A DNA stretch of 64,000 nucleotides, taken from NCBI GenBank assembly GCA_029706075.1, contig JAINUG010000135.1, positions 1,179,501-1,243,500 of the forward strand, given 5' to 3'. Shown here in pieces: positions 11,083-23,955 of this stretch. The DNA comes from Aldrovandia affinis. Its lineage: Eukaryota > Chordata > Actinopteri > Notacanthiformes > Halosauridae. The notes under the pieces are model-generated. The model searched no databases. It was not told the origin of the DNA and was given only the letters and a program-made list of their open reading frames with translations. The first letter of the stretch is position 1; each line of letters opens with the position of its first letter. Both the position numbers and the translations under genes were made by a program.

Positions 11083-12829
11083 TTCAAAGTGAAGGTAATT
11101 ATGTCATTACATCTTCCCCAGGAAATGGAAACCGAGCAAACTCCATTTAGTTTGCTAGCCAAATACTAGCCAGAATAGGTTGAGGTTGAGTCTAAGCAGA
11201 GCTGTGGATGGTTAGACGGGAGACTACAAAGGAAAAGGATAGTACTGGATGAGTACAGCATGACCTTTTGATCAAGGTCAGAATCCCAGGCAGTGTTGGG
11301 GACAGAGTGCCACTGGAGGTGTTGTAATGAGACGTGAACCTGTTGACCTTAAGGGCGTACATATTTAGCCGTTTTTCTTGCCTCCGGTTTTTAATCTGCC
11401 ACCCACACAGTGTCGATAAAGACAATTTTCTGATCCATTATTCAATTACTTTTGTTTGTAGCAATTTGTTTAATGCAGCTAGATTCAAAAAAGGACCTGC
11501 ATCACGTTGTTTTTTGTTGTTCAAAATTGACTGCAAATTAATAGGCAACAATCACCGTTACATTAGCTGATTAGACACAGAAGAGAACATTGGTCTCCCC
11601 AGTCATAGTAAGAGGCAATGAGGAGGCTTCAGAATTGCGTTCATTGTTTCATTCCTTATATTAATATTCATAAGACAAAAAAAGACATGACGAGGAATGT
11701 GATATTTCTGCTTTGTTAGATTCGGCCTTTATCCCTCATTGGCCATTGGCCATTTTTTATTATACCTCACAAAAATACATTGGCATAGTGGGGCTCATTG
11801 TTTGAGGCCAATCCACAGTCTTTAGAGTTGCACCTTATTGTCTCGGATTTATAGTATTTCATCAGAAACATTAATGGCCCGACTGGTCTGTGAGACTGTA
11901 ATGGTCGGCAGATTAAAGGAGAGAATCCTTTACCTGGAACTTGTGCTGTGCTATGTTCCCAAAAGGGTTCCTCATCAAGAGAATTAAGTTCATTAATTTG
12001 ATTCATTATTCAATTGACTCATACTGCATTGCTTACCCTGACCCCAGTTATGAGTGCCGTTGTTCACATGCTCTTTGTAAACTTGTATGAGAAGCGTTTC
12101 TGGCATCACACCACTCTCTGTATGGTTATTGGGGACATTTTAGCACCTTCCCACAGGGTGCTGTGCAATGTAGTTACGACTCCGCTCTTAGGTATCAACA
12201 GGGTATGTGCATCATTTGTTACTCTGCTTCCCGGTTGAGAAGAAGGAAGGGAGTAAACGGAACGGTCTCGTTATTAATCCCATAACTAATTAGTTACATG
12301 GCTGGGAAGCTTAATTAGTGTACGTTCAAATGAATACGATGGCTACGGAGACATCTTGCGGATAATCGGAATGAGTGGCAAGAAACAAGGGTTGTGAAAA
12401 ACTCATTGCCGTTGCCATTATGGATGTCCTGACAACCAATGAAAAAAAAGAGAGTGGGGATGTTACAATTAGAATTCGATTGTCATCTTTTCTTTAACAA
12501 CCTGCACATAACCTTTAAGTTGGGAAATTAATTAAAGGAAGTACATTTTGCAGGCAGAGAAGGCAGAGACCCTTGGGGGCGTTTCAGAGCAGGCTTGACG
12601 CAGCGCTGGATACTCCGTAGACAGCAGGCAATGGATGAGGCGGGATGGGCTGAATGGGCTGTTCTTGTCATCAATATTGATTATTCTCATGAATACTGTA
12701 GAGTAATATCCAGTGATGAAGAGGTGCCCACATGCTCTGCCTACATCAAACACCTTCCCTTCCCTCTTCTCTGAAACTGTAGAACTCCCTCGTCCCCCCC
12801 TCCTCCCCCTCACATCAGACTAATGGGAC
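11083..12829. other. Non-coding, repeat-poor
   Basis: Unique-looking sequence with many ATTA/TAATTA cores (for example 11985-12010 and 12275-12330). The composition fits non-coding DNA under constraint, but I cannot test conservation. No gene seen. Confidence 0.45.
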
Positions 12830-13310
12830 AGAGGGTAATATCCATATGTTGACAGATAGGACATAGGCCTCGCGCTGCCTCAAACGGAGATCAAATATGT
12901 ACAGTCAACCCTGGCGCCTCTCCCATCAAATCAGGCTAATGCGGCGCTGCCGCGATTGACAGCCGGGGATGAGATCACAGCCCTGGCACAGCGCTCCTCT
13001 GGTGAGAGCAGTGTCTCCCTGCGTGACTAACGCAGAGGCCGGTCCATTCGTCAGAGTGATGAGAATTGAAAAGGCCCGGCGGGCTGAAGCACCTTGGCTG
13101 CCACGAGACAGGATCCAGAGTCCGCTGCGGCGTTCTTTCTCCAAGATCACCGGCGACGAGATCAGGATGAATGAAACTCAAATCCACGTGGAAATGTTTG
13201 GTAAATACATCCCCCCCCCTACACCCTCTCCCCCTCCTCCTCTCCAGCTGTGGCATCGACTTCGCTCTCTGTGGAGAACACACACAGGTGACATTTGCAA
13301 ATGTGCATTC
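12830..13310. promoter_or_regulatory. Candidate conserved non-coding block
   Basis: A locally GC-rich, CpG-containing, repeat-free block lies in AT-rich surroundings, with ATCAAATCAGGCTAATG-type and TGACAG motifs. No frame has protein character: both strands are open for about 100 codons, as GC-rich DNA often is. A C-run lies at 13211-13218. A regulatory role is inference from composition only. Confidence 0.2.
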
Positions 13311-15059
13311 TGAGTCTCTCTAGTGTTTTCAGTGATTAATTTAATGAGGTAAAAAGTAATAAAAAATGATCACCTGGGGACTTAACATTTGTCATTCTCA
13401 CTGGAGGCCACCGTGGAAATATATTCTCCTCAGATCATAAATGATCCCACTTCCTTAATCTGCCGAGTGGACCCATGACAAGAGTAACGCTGATTGTTTG
13501 TCAAAGGTGAACGGTTTTGAACCAAACGGTTCTCTTCCCCAACGTTCAAGCAGAGAAGGTTTGATGATCCGCTCTTTGATATGCAAATCATTGTAAATAG
13601 TTTTACTTCAGTTCAGAATTGTTCATGCTTAGCTTGTGTTAGATGGCTGGGTTCTATTGTCAAGGCTCCTCAACTCACCAGAATGAAACAATTTTACTCT
13701 GGCATTTTTTTTTTTTTTAACTATTCAAATTGAATACGTCTGTTCCAAGTAAAGACATGCAACTCTAAATTGAGTCAGTTCTGGCATGCCCTGCATCTAC
13801 TATAATCATATATAATAGATACAGGACATACATACTGTATATGAGTAATATACGTACATTTGTTCCTTCTCTACTGCAGAGGAAAGTGCATTGGACCTCA
13901 TTTGTCAGTTTATGCAAACCTTAAGCCAGCCCAATTAGTCAATGAGCATTACATAAAAAGTACCTGTCTTTACCCATCGAACAATGAAATACCTGGCTCG
14001 GTTGTGTATCATAATGTAAGGTATGCATTACATTTTAAAGTGTCCATTCAGTATTAATCTAGGACCAAACTTGTGGTTCAACAACCATAATAACTAACCA
14101 CACCCAATGCTGTTCCATGCCTGTCCACACATACACACACCTGTGAGTGGAGCAAGTACGCTATGACACGCACACACACTCTCTCTTATGACACGCGCAC
14201 ACACTCTCTATGACACGCACACACTCCCTCTATGACATGCACACACACTCTCTGACACGATAGATCTCACTCCCGCATTTAAGAGCACTGCATGAGTTTG
14301 AAATATCTGACAAGGAAACACATTCTCCCACATTTAGTATCCTGTGAGCTGTACTGATGCAGTGTAAACAAGCGCAGAGGTCACCATTGTGTGTGATTTT
14401 AGTTGAACAGGAACATTTGCTCACTGTGCAAATGATTAGTACGAAGCACAGAAAAGGAAAACTGCCAACCATATTTAGTAGTAGGAACAGGACCCCGGAT
14501 TGCTAACTGTTTTTTATTTACTTTTTTTCATGTTTTTTATCCCACTACTTTTGGAAAGAAAAAAGGCTCAATATACTTAATATTTCCATGCATCTAGGGC
14601 CAAGAGCACCGCTGGATGATTACAATCTCTAAAGCTATGCTTTGAAGTTTGTATAAATTTCCATTCAAATTGTGAGAGCATTTAGTTTGAACCTTAACAG
14701 AAACCTCACCCATAGCTTATCAATTGCTGAAGTATGCCACAAGGAGGAGAGGTTTTACTGAAGGGAAAAATGTTAAGTGGGGAACAATTAGGAGCAGCGC
14801 AACTTGTAAATGGAGGGCCGAGACCAGATTGGAGTCAGTTTAGGTGTAGAATGACTGTTACAATAATAAAAATAAACTTATGTAAAAAAACGAAAACATC
14901 TTGTAATATTGTTATGCCCCTCATTGAAATACTGGCCATACTGTATTTCTATTTGCCCATCCATATGCCATACATATTGTATCATCATCAAAATTTAGAA
15001 TAGAATATTCTAGACAGAATGTCCCTTCAAGCCAGCACTAAAGTCATTGACTCATGAAA
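13311..15059. other. Non-coding with a minisatellite
   Basis: AT-rich DNA with a poly-T run at 13710-13720 and the minisatellite at 14161-14259. An open stretch at 14734-14870 is not recognisable. No gene supported. Confidence 0.5.
14161..14259. repeat. Minisatellite, about 22-25 bp unit, four copies
   Basis: The unit TATGACACGCACACACACTC recurs with small length changes, starting near 14162, 14187, 14209 and 14231, with a partial copy at 14251. The AC core suggests it grew from a dinucleotide repeat. Confidence 0.85.
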
Positions 15060-15300
15060 TACAGGTAACTGACAGAATAAATGGCAACACTTTGAGAACC
15101 CTCAACCTTCACTTTGAACACTCAAATAGCTTGGGCTAAGAGGGTCCCAGCCAGGCAGGGGGAGGGGCTCATTGGAAAGTGGAGGGCCGGACCTTTCCCC
15201 CACTACCAGCCGTGAGACCCCCTGATGGCCACTCACGGTACTGCACCCGGTTAAAGGATAATTTACTATAGTTTAAGTGTATTTTTGCAGTTACCTGTAC
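15060..15300. mobile_element. Non-autonomous Tc1 derivative (MITE-like)
   Basis: Both ends carry the inverted motif CAGGTAACTG (15062-15071) and CAGTTACCTG (15289-15298), and each is flanked by TA, the Tc1/mariner target duplication. The left end continues ACAGAATAAATGGCAACACT. This matches the terminal repeat of the Tc1 family at 10.5 kb (GTAACTGACAAAATAAAGGA). The interior is non-coding and about 220 bp long. It is best read as an internally deleted copy or MITE of that family. Confidence 0.6.
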
Positions 15301-16660
15301 ATGCGGGGTACTGAGGTCCATATTACAGCCCATTAGGGTCACACAGATTTGCATGGGCCTGAATAATGCAGCCTCGTGCGTTTACAACTGCTTTTAGCAC
15401 GATAAGCCGCATCTGCGCAATATTTGAAGCAACTCAAAACCAAGACCCATGTCCACACAGGAATAATAAACTAACAGCAATCTGTTTCAATTCTTACCCC
15501 AATCTTACTCCTCCCTTGTACACTTTATTACGCACCAGCTTCAATAAGGACTTGGGTAAAAAATGTTCTAGGTTATTCACATACTGAAATAATTTAGAAC
15601 CCAAAGGATAGGCTTTGTTCATCTCCTCAATTCAAGAAATTGCTCAGAATCATTCATTCCAATTCTCAGAGAGCAATTTGGGGGTCCCGTCTTTCCAAAT
15701 AAGCGTTCGATTTTATTTGTAACAAACACTGCAGGACATTTTTACTCATTTCCATTTTTCTTTGTGATGTGAAACTTATTATAGTTTTGCAACTGAAGAG
15801 AGATTCAAGGCTATGCACAGTACAGTAGACCTGTGTAACTGGAGTCACCAAAGAAAGAAAGTGGATGAAAAGAAATGTAATTTCATTTTTTACTGCTTCT
15901 ATTAAATTTTAATTATGAAAAATTAAGTGTGCTGTGGTTTTTCAGATGAGACTAGAAACAAGAGCAATTAGAAGTGAATGATAAGAATATTTTTTTCATG
16001 TAGCACAACCATTACAGTTGGAGGCTTCAGTATTGCGTGAGCTAATCCACAAACCATACAGTTTATAAGAGATCATTTTGATTTAAGTTTTCCAGTAAGT
16101 TGTATAGAACATTGCAAAAGGAAGTGCATCATGATCTTTTTTTTTTTGTTCTTGACAAGCAGTCTGCTTGCACGGCACTTAACACTGAAAGTGATATTAA
16201 GCAAGTTATGCTCTCTTTAGGGTGCATTTGTGCATTTATAATGTAATAAAGCTGTAGCTTTATAATAATACCAGCATATTAATCAGGTATAAGCAAGAAA
16301 TAAAAATGACATTTTTAATTGACCATATAATGAACAGATGTTGGGCTTTTAGCTTATTTTTTGAGTGAAAACACTCGATGGTATTTTATTGAGGCTGATT
16401 GCTATTAAGTAATTATTTGGCAAAACCTACAATAAAAAAAAGAAATGATGACTCGGTAGAGTTCAGGTCTTCACCGGGAAAGCTTTGCAAATGCGGGTAC
16501 ACACGTACGTGTCCGAGTTTCTTTTGGAGGTCGCCTCTGCTGCCGCGGCAACTGCATTTATGTTACTGCTTGAAATATATGTTTTGTCGCAGCATTAAAC
16601 TATGCATCGCTGCTAAATGAAATGTCCCATGCGCCGCTGCATGAAATACATATTTCTGTG
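15301..16660. other. Non-coding; no gene seen
   Basis: AT-rich unique sequence with a poly-T run at 16137-16147. Nothing recognised. Confidence 0.5.
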
Positions 16661-16664
16661 AGTG

Positions 16665-16735
16665 AAATGCATTTAACATTTAACATTTCAAGAATGTAGC
16701 AGACGGTCTTATCCAGAACGACTTACAAGATGTTT
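16665..16735 (-). mobile_element. SINE/LINE 3' tail fragment
   Basis: Read on the minus strand, CTTGTAAGTCGTTCTGGATA followed by AGACCGTCTGCTACAT is the 3' tail shared by several fish SINEs and their LINE partner (compare 24350-24400, 35889-35930 and 58945-58990). No tRNA-like head remains. Confidence 0.7.
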
Positions 16736-16867
16736 TGATTTTGCGATTGATACTGAAATGAATATCACTGCTGCATGGAATGCTTTAGCACAGAGAGTGG
16801 TTTGTTGATCTCTGGCCACTCTGACCAGCTGTATGCGGATAATATAACTGGATATTTTTAACCACCA

Positions 16868-18850
16868 TGGTTACATTTCACAGCCAGGGTACTTTGCACA
16901 GTGAGGAATATGGAGGGATCTGGTCTGATGTACGAGGCGAAAGTAAAAGAAGACCAGCGCCCCAGGTGAGTGTTACTGGGGTGGGGTGGGGGTGAGGAGG
17001 CACATGAGAGAAGAGAAACAGGCTTTTTGACAGCGGTACCGGGATGGATCCCGAGGCAGCTAGCCACGGATGCATAGAGGCAGTCAATCACAAGAGAAGC
17101 AAGAACCAGCGGCCTCGATTTCAGGGCGCTCAAGAGCCAGAGAGGAGGCAGTGGTGACTTCACCGCAGTGCGTGAACCTGGACAATGCCAAAAGGAGAAG
17201 AGCACTGAGGAGAATACCTACACGTGGAGAGAAACTGAAGGACGGCCTGCAGCTGTGCAGTGGAGGGGACAGGGTGGTCATCGGGGCGGGGGCTGGGGAG
17301 GGGTCTTTTTCACACATAGTAGATGCAGAGAAGCGTCAGGAAACAAGCTGGGGAAACGGATCGGAACACCATGCATGAAATTGGATAGCTGCCCGCCGCC
17401 AGTCCACATGCAGAAGAGGTCTGTACGTGGAGTCTTGAGGCGGGTGGGTATAAGAGAAACACAGACAGTAGAAGTATTGGCTGCAGAGACAGGAAGACCA
17501 GCAGAGCCACAGAGCAGGGAGAACAGCCTGCAGGCAGTCGCGGGAATGTAGGGTCAAACCAGTGAGTATGAAACTCATGTTCTGCTCGGCAGACTCCAGG
17601 AGACAAGAAACAGCGGGTGGGGGGAGGACGGGCAGCGAAGGAGCGACTGACTGGCCGTGCCATGCCTCGCGGCCAGCGAAACTCCTGAAATCCGAAGCGT
17701 GACAACATGTCAGCATTCGCATTCCCGCCCTTATAATAAAATGATGCGTTAGAGAATCGGTGCGACGGGCTGAGATGGCACATGGGGAGGAATGACCTCT
17801 GCTAATGACATCAACTGCGGCTTCGCTGTCGTGGGTGAACTTAGGTTATCCTGCAATGCCGGGCCGGCCTCCGGAGATGACAAGTGACCACTGCAGGATA
17901 CGATTCAAAACGCGCGGAGGGGACATCGCTGGAATTTAATTTAGTGCTCTGTCCATGGATCAGCGAGTAAATACCCAACAAACCCCAAGGTCACCAGAAC
18001 ATATGTGAACAAAAGCTACTGGCTCGGAAGTGTTCATAGCAAAGGAGAAAGGCAAAGGGTGAGCTAGTGAGTCCAAATCATGCACCAAAATGCAGACGCG
18101 AGCCAATCGATCATGGAGGGACAGCACCATCATTGATAAGTCTAGAATCCTAGAGATAAACAGCATACCCTGGAACACTATACACACAGCAATGTTTAAA
18201 TGACTTAAAAGTGACAGCAGCTTAGGTTTAGTGACTAGAATGTGATGTGCAGCAGTGGAAGCAATCATATCTATGCTACGTACGCTAACAGCGTGATACC
18301 GCAGGGCAGTTGAGAGGCCTAACCCGAGTGGGGGACACTAAGGTGGTTAAAGGTAGCTTTTAAACAGGCTAGTCTGGCCTGAGGGAAAACCAACGAGGGG
18401 AAAGTCATCAAGGAGGTACATTATGAATAGCACACAGCATATTCAGCTGAAAAATCTGAAATGCACTGCGGACAATGAAATAAATGGAGACTACTCCGAA
18501 ATCTGAACACAAGTCTGACCGCAAAGTAGAATCAAAGTGGAGTCCCGCTCAGCGCCAGACAGAGGGCACTGAGAAAGGCGCAGGGGCATACTCTTAAAAG
18601 CATCGGTCATGTTGGCCTTTAATGGGCAGGCACCGTGTCCAGCCAATTTAATCGGATGGATAGCCTGGTCATTTGTAGCATAGAGGAAATGGCTAGAGAG
18701 GAATCAAACTGTGAATGCTGGCTAAGGATCCTGATCCAGGGGGGTCTAACTTATGGAAGATTCTGTAACATAAACCCAGACGGGGATGACTCTCAACCAG
18801 GGTCAACAGAAACCACCGAAATAGCAGGGAGACATGGGCAGTATTGCTTT
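16868..18850 (-). mobile_element. DIRS/Ngaro-type tyrosine-recombinase retrotransposon relic
   Basis: Three domains appear in order on the minus strand. Reverse transcriptase: KANMTDAFKSMPL near 18580-18620, YFAVRLVFRFRSS at 18486-18528, and YLLDDF with the catalytic LDD at about 18403-18416. RNase H and connection: KLLSLLSHLNIAV at 18185-18220, DSEAAVDVISRGHSS at 17788-17831, and NANADMLSRFGFQEF at 17678-17723. Tyrosine recombinase: ALSRFTHCGEVTT at 17150-17188 and THLGRWSSFTFASYIR at 16925-16971, whose Y (codon 16930-16932) sits where the catalytic tyrosine belongs. This order (RT, RNase H, then recombinase instead of integrase) defines the DIRS/Ngaro group. Stops and frame changes separate every block, and the HxxR region looks lost, so it is dead. 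GC content is higher than in the flanks. No gag or terminal repeats could be identified. Confidence 0.8.
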
Positions 18851-21800
18851 TAAAATGTTGACGTTTATTGCACCTGTCGGTTCCTAGGCGAGGGGCAATG
18901 GAAATGGCCCAGACATCTCGCAGGTGGAACTTCTGACTTGTTGTTGTTGAACTGTTCGAGCCCCCTATATGTATATAGAGAAGGCGTTGTTTTTGGAGTT
19001 CAAACCTAAAATACAGAGTTGGTTATTCTTGTAAGAGGTGTTGAGGTTATCCAGGTTTCCCAGAATGCATTTAATCTTGGCAGATTTTTCCCCCCATAGA
19101 ACAAGCTTTGTATTCATCCTTGCAAATGGAATGTCAGTTAAATATTGGTATTTTACTGCAGGAGGCTAGTGCTGTACTCATTGCTCACCAAAAGTTAATG
19201 GACTTTGAGCCGGCACTCCGCTTTACCGTGACCACAAATATGGTATTGCTGTGTCATAATGAGAAAAGCAAGTACCTCGTCTGTGTAAATGTTACTGACA
19301 TTTATTTTTCGAATGCATTTCAGCGAGAGATTACGAGGACGGAATGTACACAAAGCAAATTAAAGAAACTGATTGCTTGTGCTCCCCACTGGTTACAGTT
19401 TATGCCTGTAAGAGTGGATTACATCCACAATATGAGTTTTAATTGATACCAGCAAAGAATAAATTAAATTAGTTAAATCCAACGATTAATTTTCCAGAAT
19501 TTAATTGAACTGTTGCCCCAATTAAAAATATCAATTCCATTTAGGGAAATGTATTTAGTATAAACAATATTAAAATATATATTGGTGGTAATTTACACTA
19601 CTCTGTGCCCAGATCAATTGGCCATCTGGTAACTTTCTGTGGGATTTCAACTGTTTTGCAATATTTTATATTTTGCATGGAATTGTACCCCCATTGACTC
19701 CACTGTGAACCATACACCGTTTTCATTATTGCGGTGGAGTCACAGACAGCAGGCAGACTTGCAAGTAGTTGAGAGGTTCTTGTCTGGCTATTCAAACCTG
19801 AAACTACATTGGCTGTCCTTGTTTGGATCCTTGCATTTTTCCTGTCCTCAAAAAACTTCAGATGTCTGTTCTTTTCATTACCTGCAGTCAAACTGTAAGT
19901 GTATGTAAATCCAGGCTTTGTTGACATCACGGGACACCATGATTATGCGTAATGATATAATTGACAAGATAAGGCAATTGGGGTTCTACAATGAGGTTAT
20001 CATTAATGCATGCATGGTGGAATGCTTATTAATCAGCAAAGGGAAGTGTCCCTTTTATCTTGGTAAACACACGTTTGAAACTAAATTTAAACTCACAATT
20101 TTTCATAGGACTAGGTTAGTCATGGTGTACTGCCCGTAGGCCCTGCTTCACCACCCCAAGTTGGTGGTTCATGAAGGGTAACCAAACTATGCGTTGTGGG
20201 ATTGAGGTGGGTCACAAGATAACATTGTATATTATATGCTTTACATAGACATTCACAGCAGTCAAATTAAACACCGCAATCATTTACCTGCCCTGCACTA
20301 GTGAGTGTACATGCAGTTGTTTTGAATCATATTTAACATGCATGCAAGCTGCACTAGTGCTCAAAATGCCCAAAACTATAAAACTATAACAATATATTTC
20401 TTGCAGCTAAATTGTTTTGATGCATCAGATTACAATTGGCATCACACATCCAAAGAAAAATGCCTCCCTTCTTAACATGCATTGGTTTCAGCCAGGAGCA
20501 TTCCTATCAATCATTCAATTAGCTTGCCTGCAAGACATTGTACTCTCATGAAGCTGGCAACAATAAGTATGTACAATTGCTAAATTTGATCAATTGCGTT
20601 TTATACCCGTTTTAGAGTGGTGCATCCTAAACATTAAAAGGCAAATTCCAGCCCATTCCAAATCACAGATTTATTATTATTATTATTACAATGCTTTTAG
20701 CCATTTTTCTCCCAAAACTATTCAAAGCCTGAAAACTATTAACAATAATGTCATTTCTTCCAGCAAGCTAAATATACAAATAACCCATTCAAAAGAATGA
20801 TGTGCCACCCTGCTGGACTTGATGCATCAGATTACTAACTTTGGCATGGGCCACACATCTCATTGTGCGGGGAAGTGTTTGAAAATGCCAGATTTATCTG
20901 GCTGTCAACAGTTATAATTCATGAGACACCACAACATAGCGTTATTATATTAGGAGGCAGAACAGAGAGGTTTTTACAAATGATAAAACATCGCTAATCC
21001 CTTCAGAGGATCCTTTTTAAAATGCTTTTAACAGAAACGCCAGAGCCAAATTCTAAGTCTCGAAAACCTTACACAGCTTGAAAGCGTGCACAAACCTAAA
21101 GCCTCAAGAAACGTTTCTTTTCAATAGAAAAAAAGAGATTTGATTTTGGATTTCCATTTAAATATTTTCACAAGTTAAAGTTTCCCCGCCAGTAGTTTTT
21201 ATAGTTTGTATAGTTTTATAGTTTGTATAGTTTTTCGAAAAGATCCTGCTTCTTAGCTTGCAATACACTGTATTTACCTTATTTTCTGAACAGGCAGGGA
21301 TAGCTATATACTGCGTTTTGACAACAAAGGACATTGACAGCTCAGAGGCAGGGACATTTCCTCGCCGAGCCTCGATAAAAATGGGAAAGTGAAGCAAGGA
21401 CACCTTGGGCTTCAAGAGCCTGATGAAAGGCCAGCTCTGTGCCAACATAACGTTGTCCATCACGTGTGCAACACTCATTGCAAATGCCTCAACTTAGAGT
21501 ACACATGCTAGTTTTAGCCTACAGTTAACCTATCGCATGCACATTGAATATTAGTCAGCTGTGCAGATGCGCATGCATGCGCGTGACACAGTCACTGAGC
21601 ATCGTTTGTTTGATATGCACAGCTATCATTTTAAGCACTGTAACTCAGAGCAAAAGCCACACATGCTTTTAAGACTAGGTCGTAAAACCATGACAATGGT
21701 AATAAGTACAGAGACAAGATTATGAGGTTGGGAGCCAGTCTATTATTTGATCTGTTTGCCGCCTTCCTTTGCAGAAGACGTTTCCCCTGAGTTCCCAGGG

Positions 21801-22729
21801 AAACGGAACATGGGGCAGGCTTCTGGGCACTGGGGGCGGAAAGGAATGAAACAAAAAAAAAGAGAGAGGATCAAAGTGAGATCAAGATCCCATTCATTTA
21901 TATTCACTAGCCTGTTATCTGTTGTGCTACTGCATTACTCTTTGCCAGAACCAATCTTGCAGTGCTGAGAAGAAACACATTTCCCTGTGCAGTGAAAGAG
22001 GTCTCTCACCAAAGGCAAGAATCATTTGTGAAATGATTCAAGCAGCGGTCCTGAAAAAAAAAAAAATATATATATATTTTTTAAATAGGCACGTGTGTGA
22101 AACAGACATAGGCCTATACGTATTCTGAATATTCAATCATGTCCTCTCCACTATTTGAAAATACTCTATTTGCATTTAAACATGCCATTTGTAGATACAG
22201 GCCTTTGTAAGCATATATGAAAATGTCTGAAATGAAATTTAAAAAACCTATCAATTGAAGCATGGGTGATTTCGGATCTCTATTTATATCTCCGAAGGGT
22301 GGATATTTTGAATGCAAAAATGGGGCAAGTCAGGTTTTCAGGGCCTAGACGACCCGCGTGTGAATACGGCCGTGGAGTGAGAAAAATATGACAAAACCTT
22401 TTAACTCTGAATGGGCTGCCTTCACAGCGGTTTGCAGCTCACGTTACTACTCCTCTGATGCCTGTTGGTATTACATTGGAATTCCAGAATGGTGCATGAT
22501 GCATTTTCCTATCGATTCACTGTGGTGTGAGTGATACTGCCAGCCGATGGGCAATTTCCACAACACAGGGACAAAATGCACAAGGCCAGAGAGCCCAGGG
22601 AGTTCAATCTACAGCAGTCATGTGAGCCCAGCTAACCGACAGTGTCAAAACCAGCCCCAGGTCCATTCAGCCTTCCCCCCCCTCTGGCTACGTAATTACC
22701 TTGCATTTATGCTCAGAAAATTAAAAGGT
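18851..22729. other. Non-coding, mostly unique AT-rich DNA
   Basis: No coding frame resembles a protein. Minor features are an ATT-trinucleotide run at 20672-20687, two copies of TAGTTTGTATAGTTTT at 21200-21235, and an A-run followed by TATATATA at 22053-22082. The rest shows nothing I can name. Confidence 0.5.
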
Positions 22730-23880
22730 AATACCGCAGAGCCGTTCATTACAACAATCTGCGTCGGATTATTGCCATTACGCACGGAGATTACAAGGGT
22801 CCAAACAATTATGTGCTGCCTTTTCTGATTACGTTGCTAAATGCCTTTATTAACATTAAGCGCTATTTAGCAATTAGCCGGGCTGCTCCCCCTAGGCCCG
22901 GCTCACTACCAGAGGGGTAAATGGGTCCATTTGTCATGTGAAGAATCTGCTCGCTGGCCCGTTAGAGCTACATTAGAGGTCCATTGACCCAAAGTTCAGA
23001 AATACATCAGCTGCTCCAGTGACTCCCTGATCTGAACAAGTTTACTTTCCTTAATGTATCTGTCATTTTGATTAAACTGAGCACCACCCCCCCAAAAAAA
23101 AAGGCTATTCAAGTTCATCTCCAGACATGCGTCTTAAGACCTTAGCGATCGCCGATGTGGAACGCGACACATCTTGCGGGGCACCGATTGTGACGGATCA
23201 AAAGTGCACACAGTAAAAAAACCTCTGCTTTTAAGCAAGACAAGCAGCCAATGTGGCCATTGACACTTAAGGGGACCCGACCCATATATCACCAAGAATT
23301 ATGAGTCCGGAACCAACTATAAATATTAAGAATGATTGAGTGTATTCACCTCCCGTCTTTTTGTCACCGTGGATAATTGACATTCCTCCTTGGTGTTGCA
23401 GGTAGCTATATTGTGCTCCCCTTTGTCAGGGCTGCCATCTTTCTTTCCGGTGCAATGCTGAGACTTTAGATTTTGCTCTAGTCATTAATCACCAGGACGC
23501 AAATCTGATCAACTGCAGATCTGAGATTAATTAGTCCCAATCATCCATTTTTAATGTGGGTGTGATACGAGAGGGCATCCTGGTGAGACTCCTTGACTGC
23601 TCCGCCTCCTCGTCCATCCCTGGCAGTGAGAGATGACCGGTAATTGGTTTTCATTTTATTATGAAATCCTTTGAATTTTTAATTCCGCGAGGCCTGCTGC
23701 TCCGGACCGGTGTAATTACTGCCACGCAGCTCCGAGTGCGGAAAGTTCCCCTGGTCGATGAGTCTGCACCGAAAGAAGGAAGCAATGGTGGAGAGGAGAT
23801 CGGGATGAGAAAAAGAACCCCTCGAAAAGACGAGCATCGTGAGAGTGCACCGAGGCTGCTGGGTAGCTAATTCTGTTAAG
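22730..23880. promoter_or_regulatory. Candidate conserved non-coding block
   Basis: Repeat-free sequence with alternating TAATTA-type cores (for example 22690-22810 and 23525-23540) and GC-rich CpG patches (23640-23870). No protein-like frame. The pattern resembles enhancer clusters around developmental genes, but this is inference. An A-run at 23092-23101 breaks the block. Confidence 0.2.
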
Positions 23881-23889
23881 ACGCCATTT

Positions 23890-23935
23890 CAGCGCGTGGG
23901 ATGCTTTAGACCGCTACGCTAATCCGAGGTCATAC
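23890..23935 (-). mobile_element. SINE head fragment, inverted
   Basis: The minus strand reads CCTCGGATTAGCGTAGCGG then TCTAAAGCATCC. This matches the tRNA-like head of the SINE that starts at 23956 on the other strand. Only the head region is present. With its partner it forms a long hairpin (see findings). Confidence 0.7.
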
Positions 23936-23955
23936 TTATTAATTTAGTGGGCCAC

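Noticed and set aside
12969-13313. 114-codon plus-strand and 102-codon minus-strand frames
   Set aside because: They overlap on opposite strands in a GC-rich block. Neither has recognisable motifs, and a C-run produces a poly-proline artefact.
14734-15003. Open frame beginning MPQGGEVLLKGKMLSG
   Set aside because: The first ~40 residues look somewhat protein-like but match nothing I know, and the remainder is AT-rich noise.
17310-17783. Longest single open frame in the window (157 codons, minus strand)
   Set aside because: Only its first part (NANADMLSRF region) is homologous to anything. The rest is an out-of-frame read of the retrotransposon relic, so it is not a gene.
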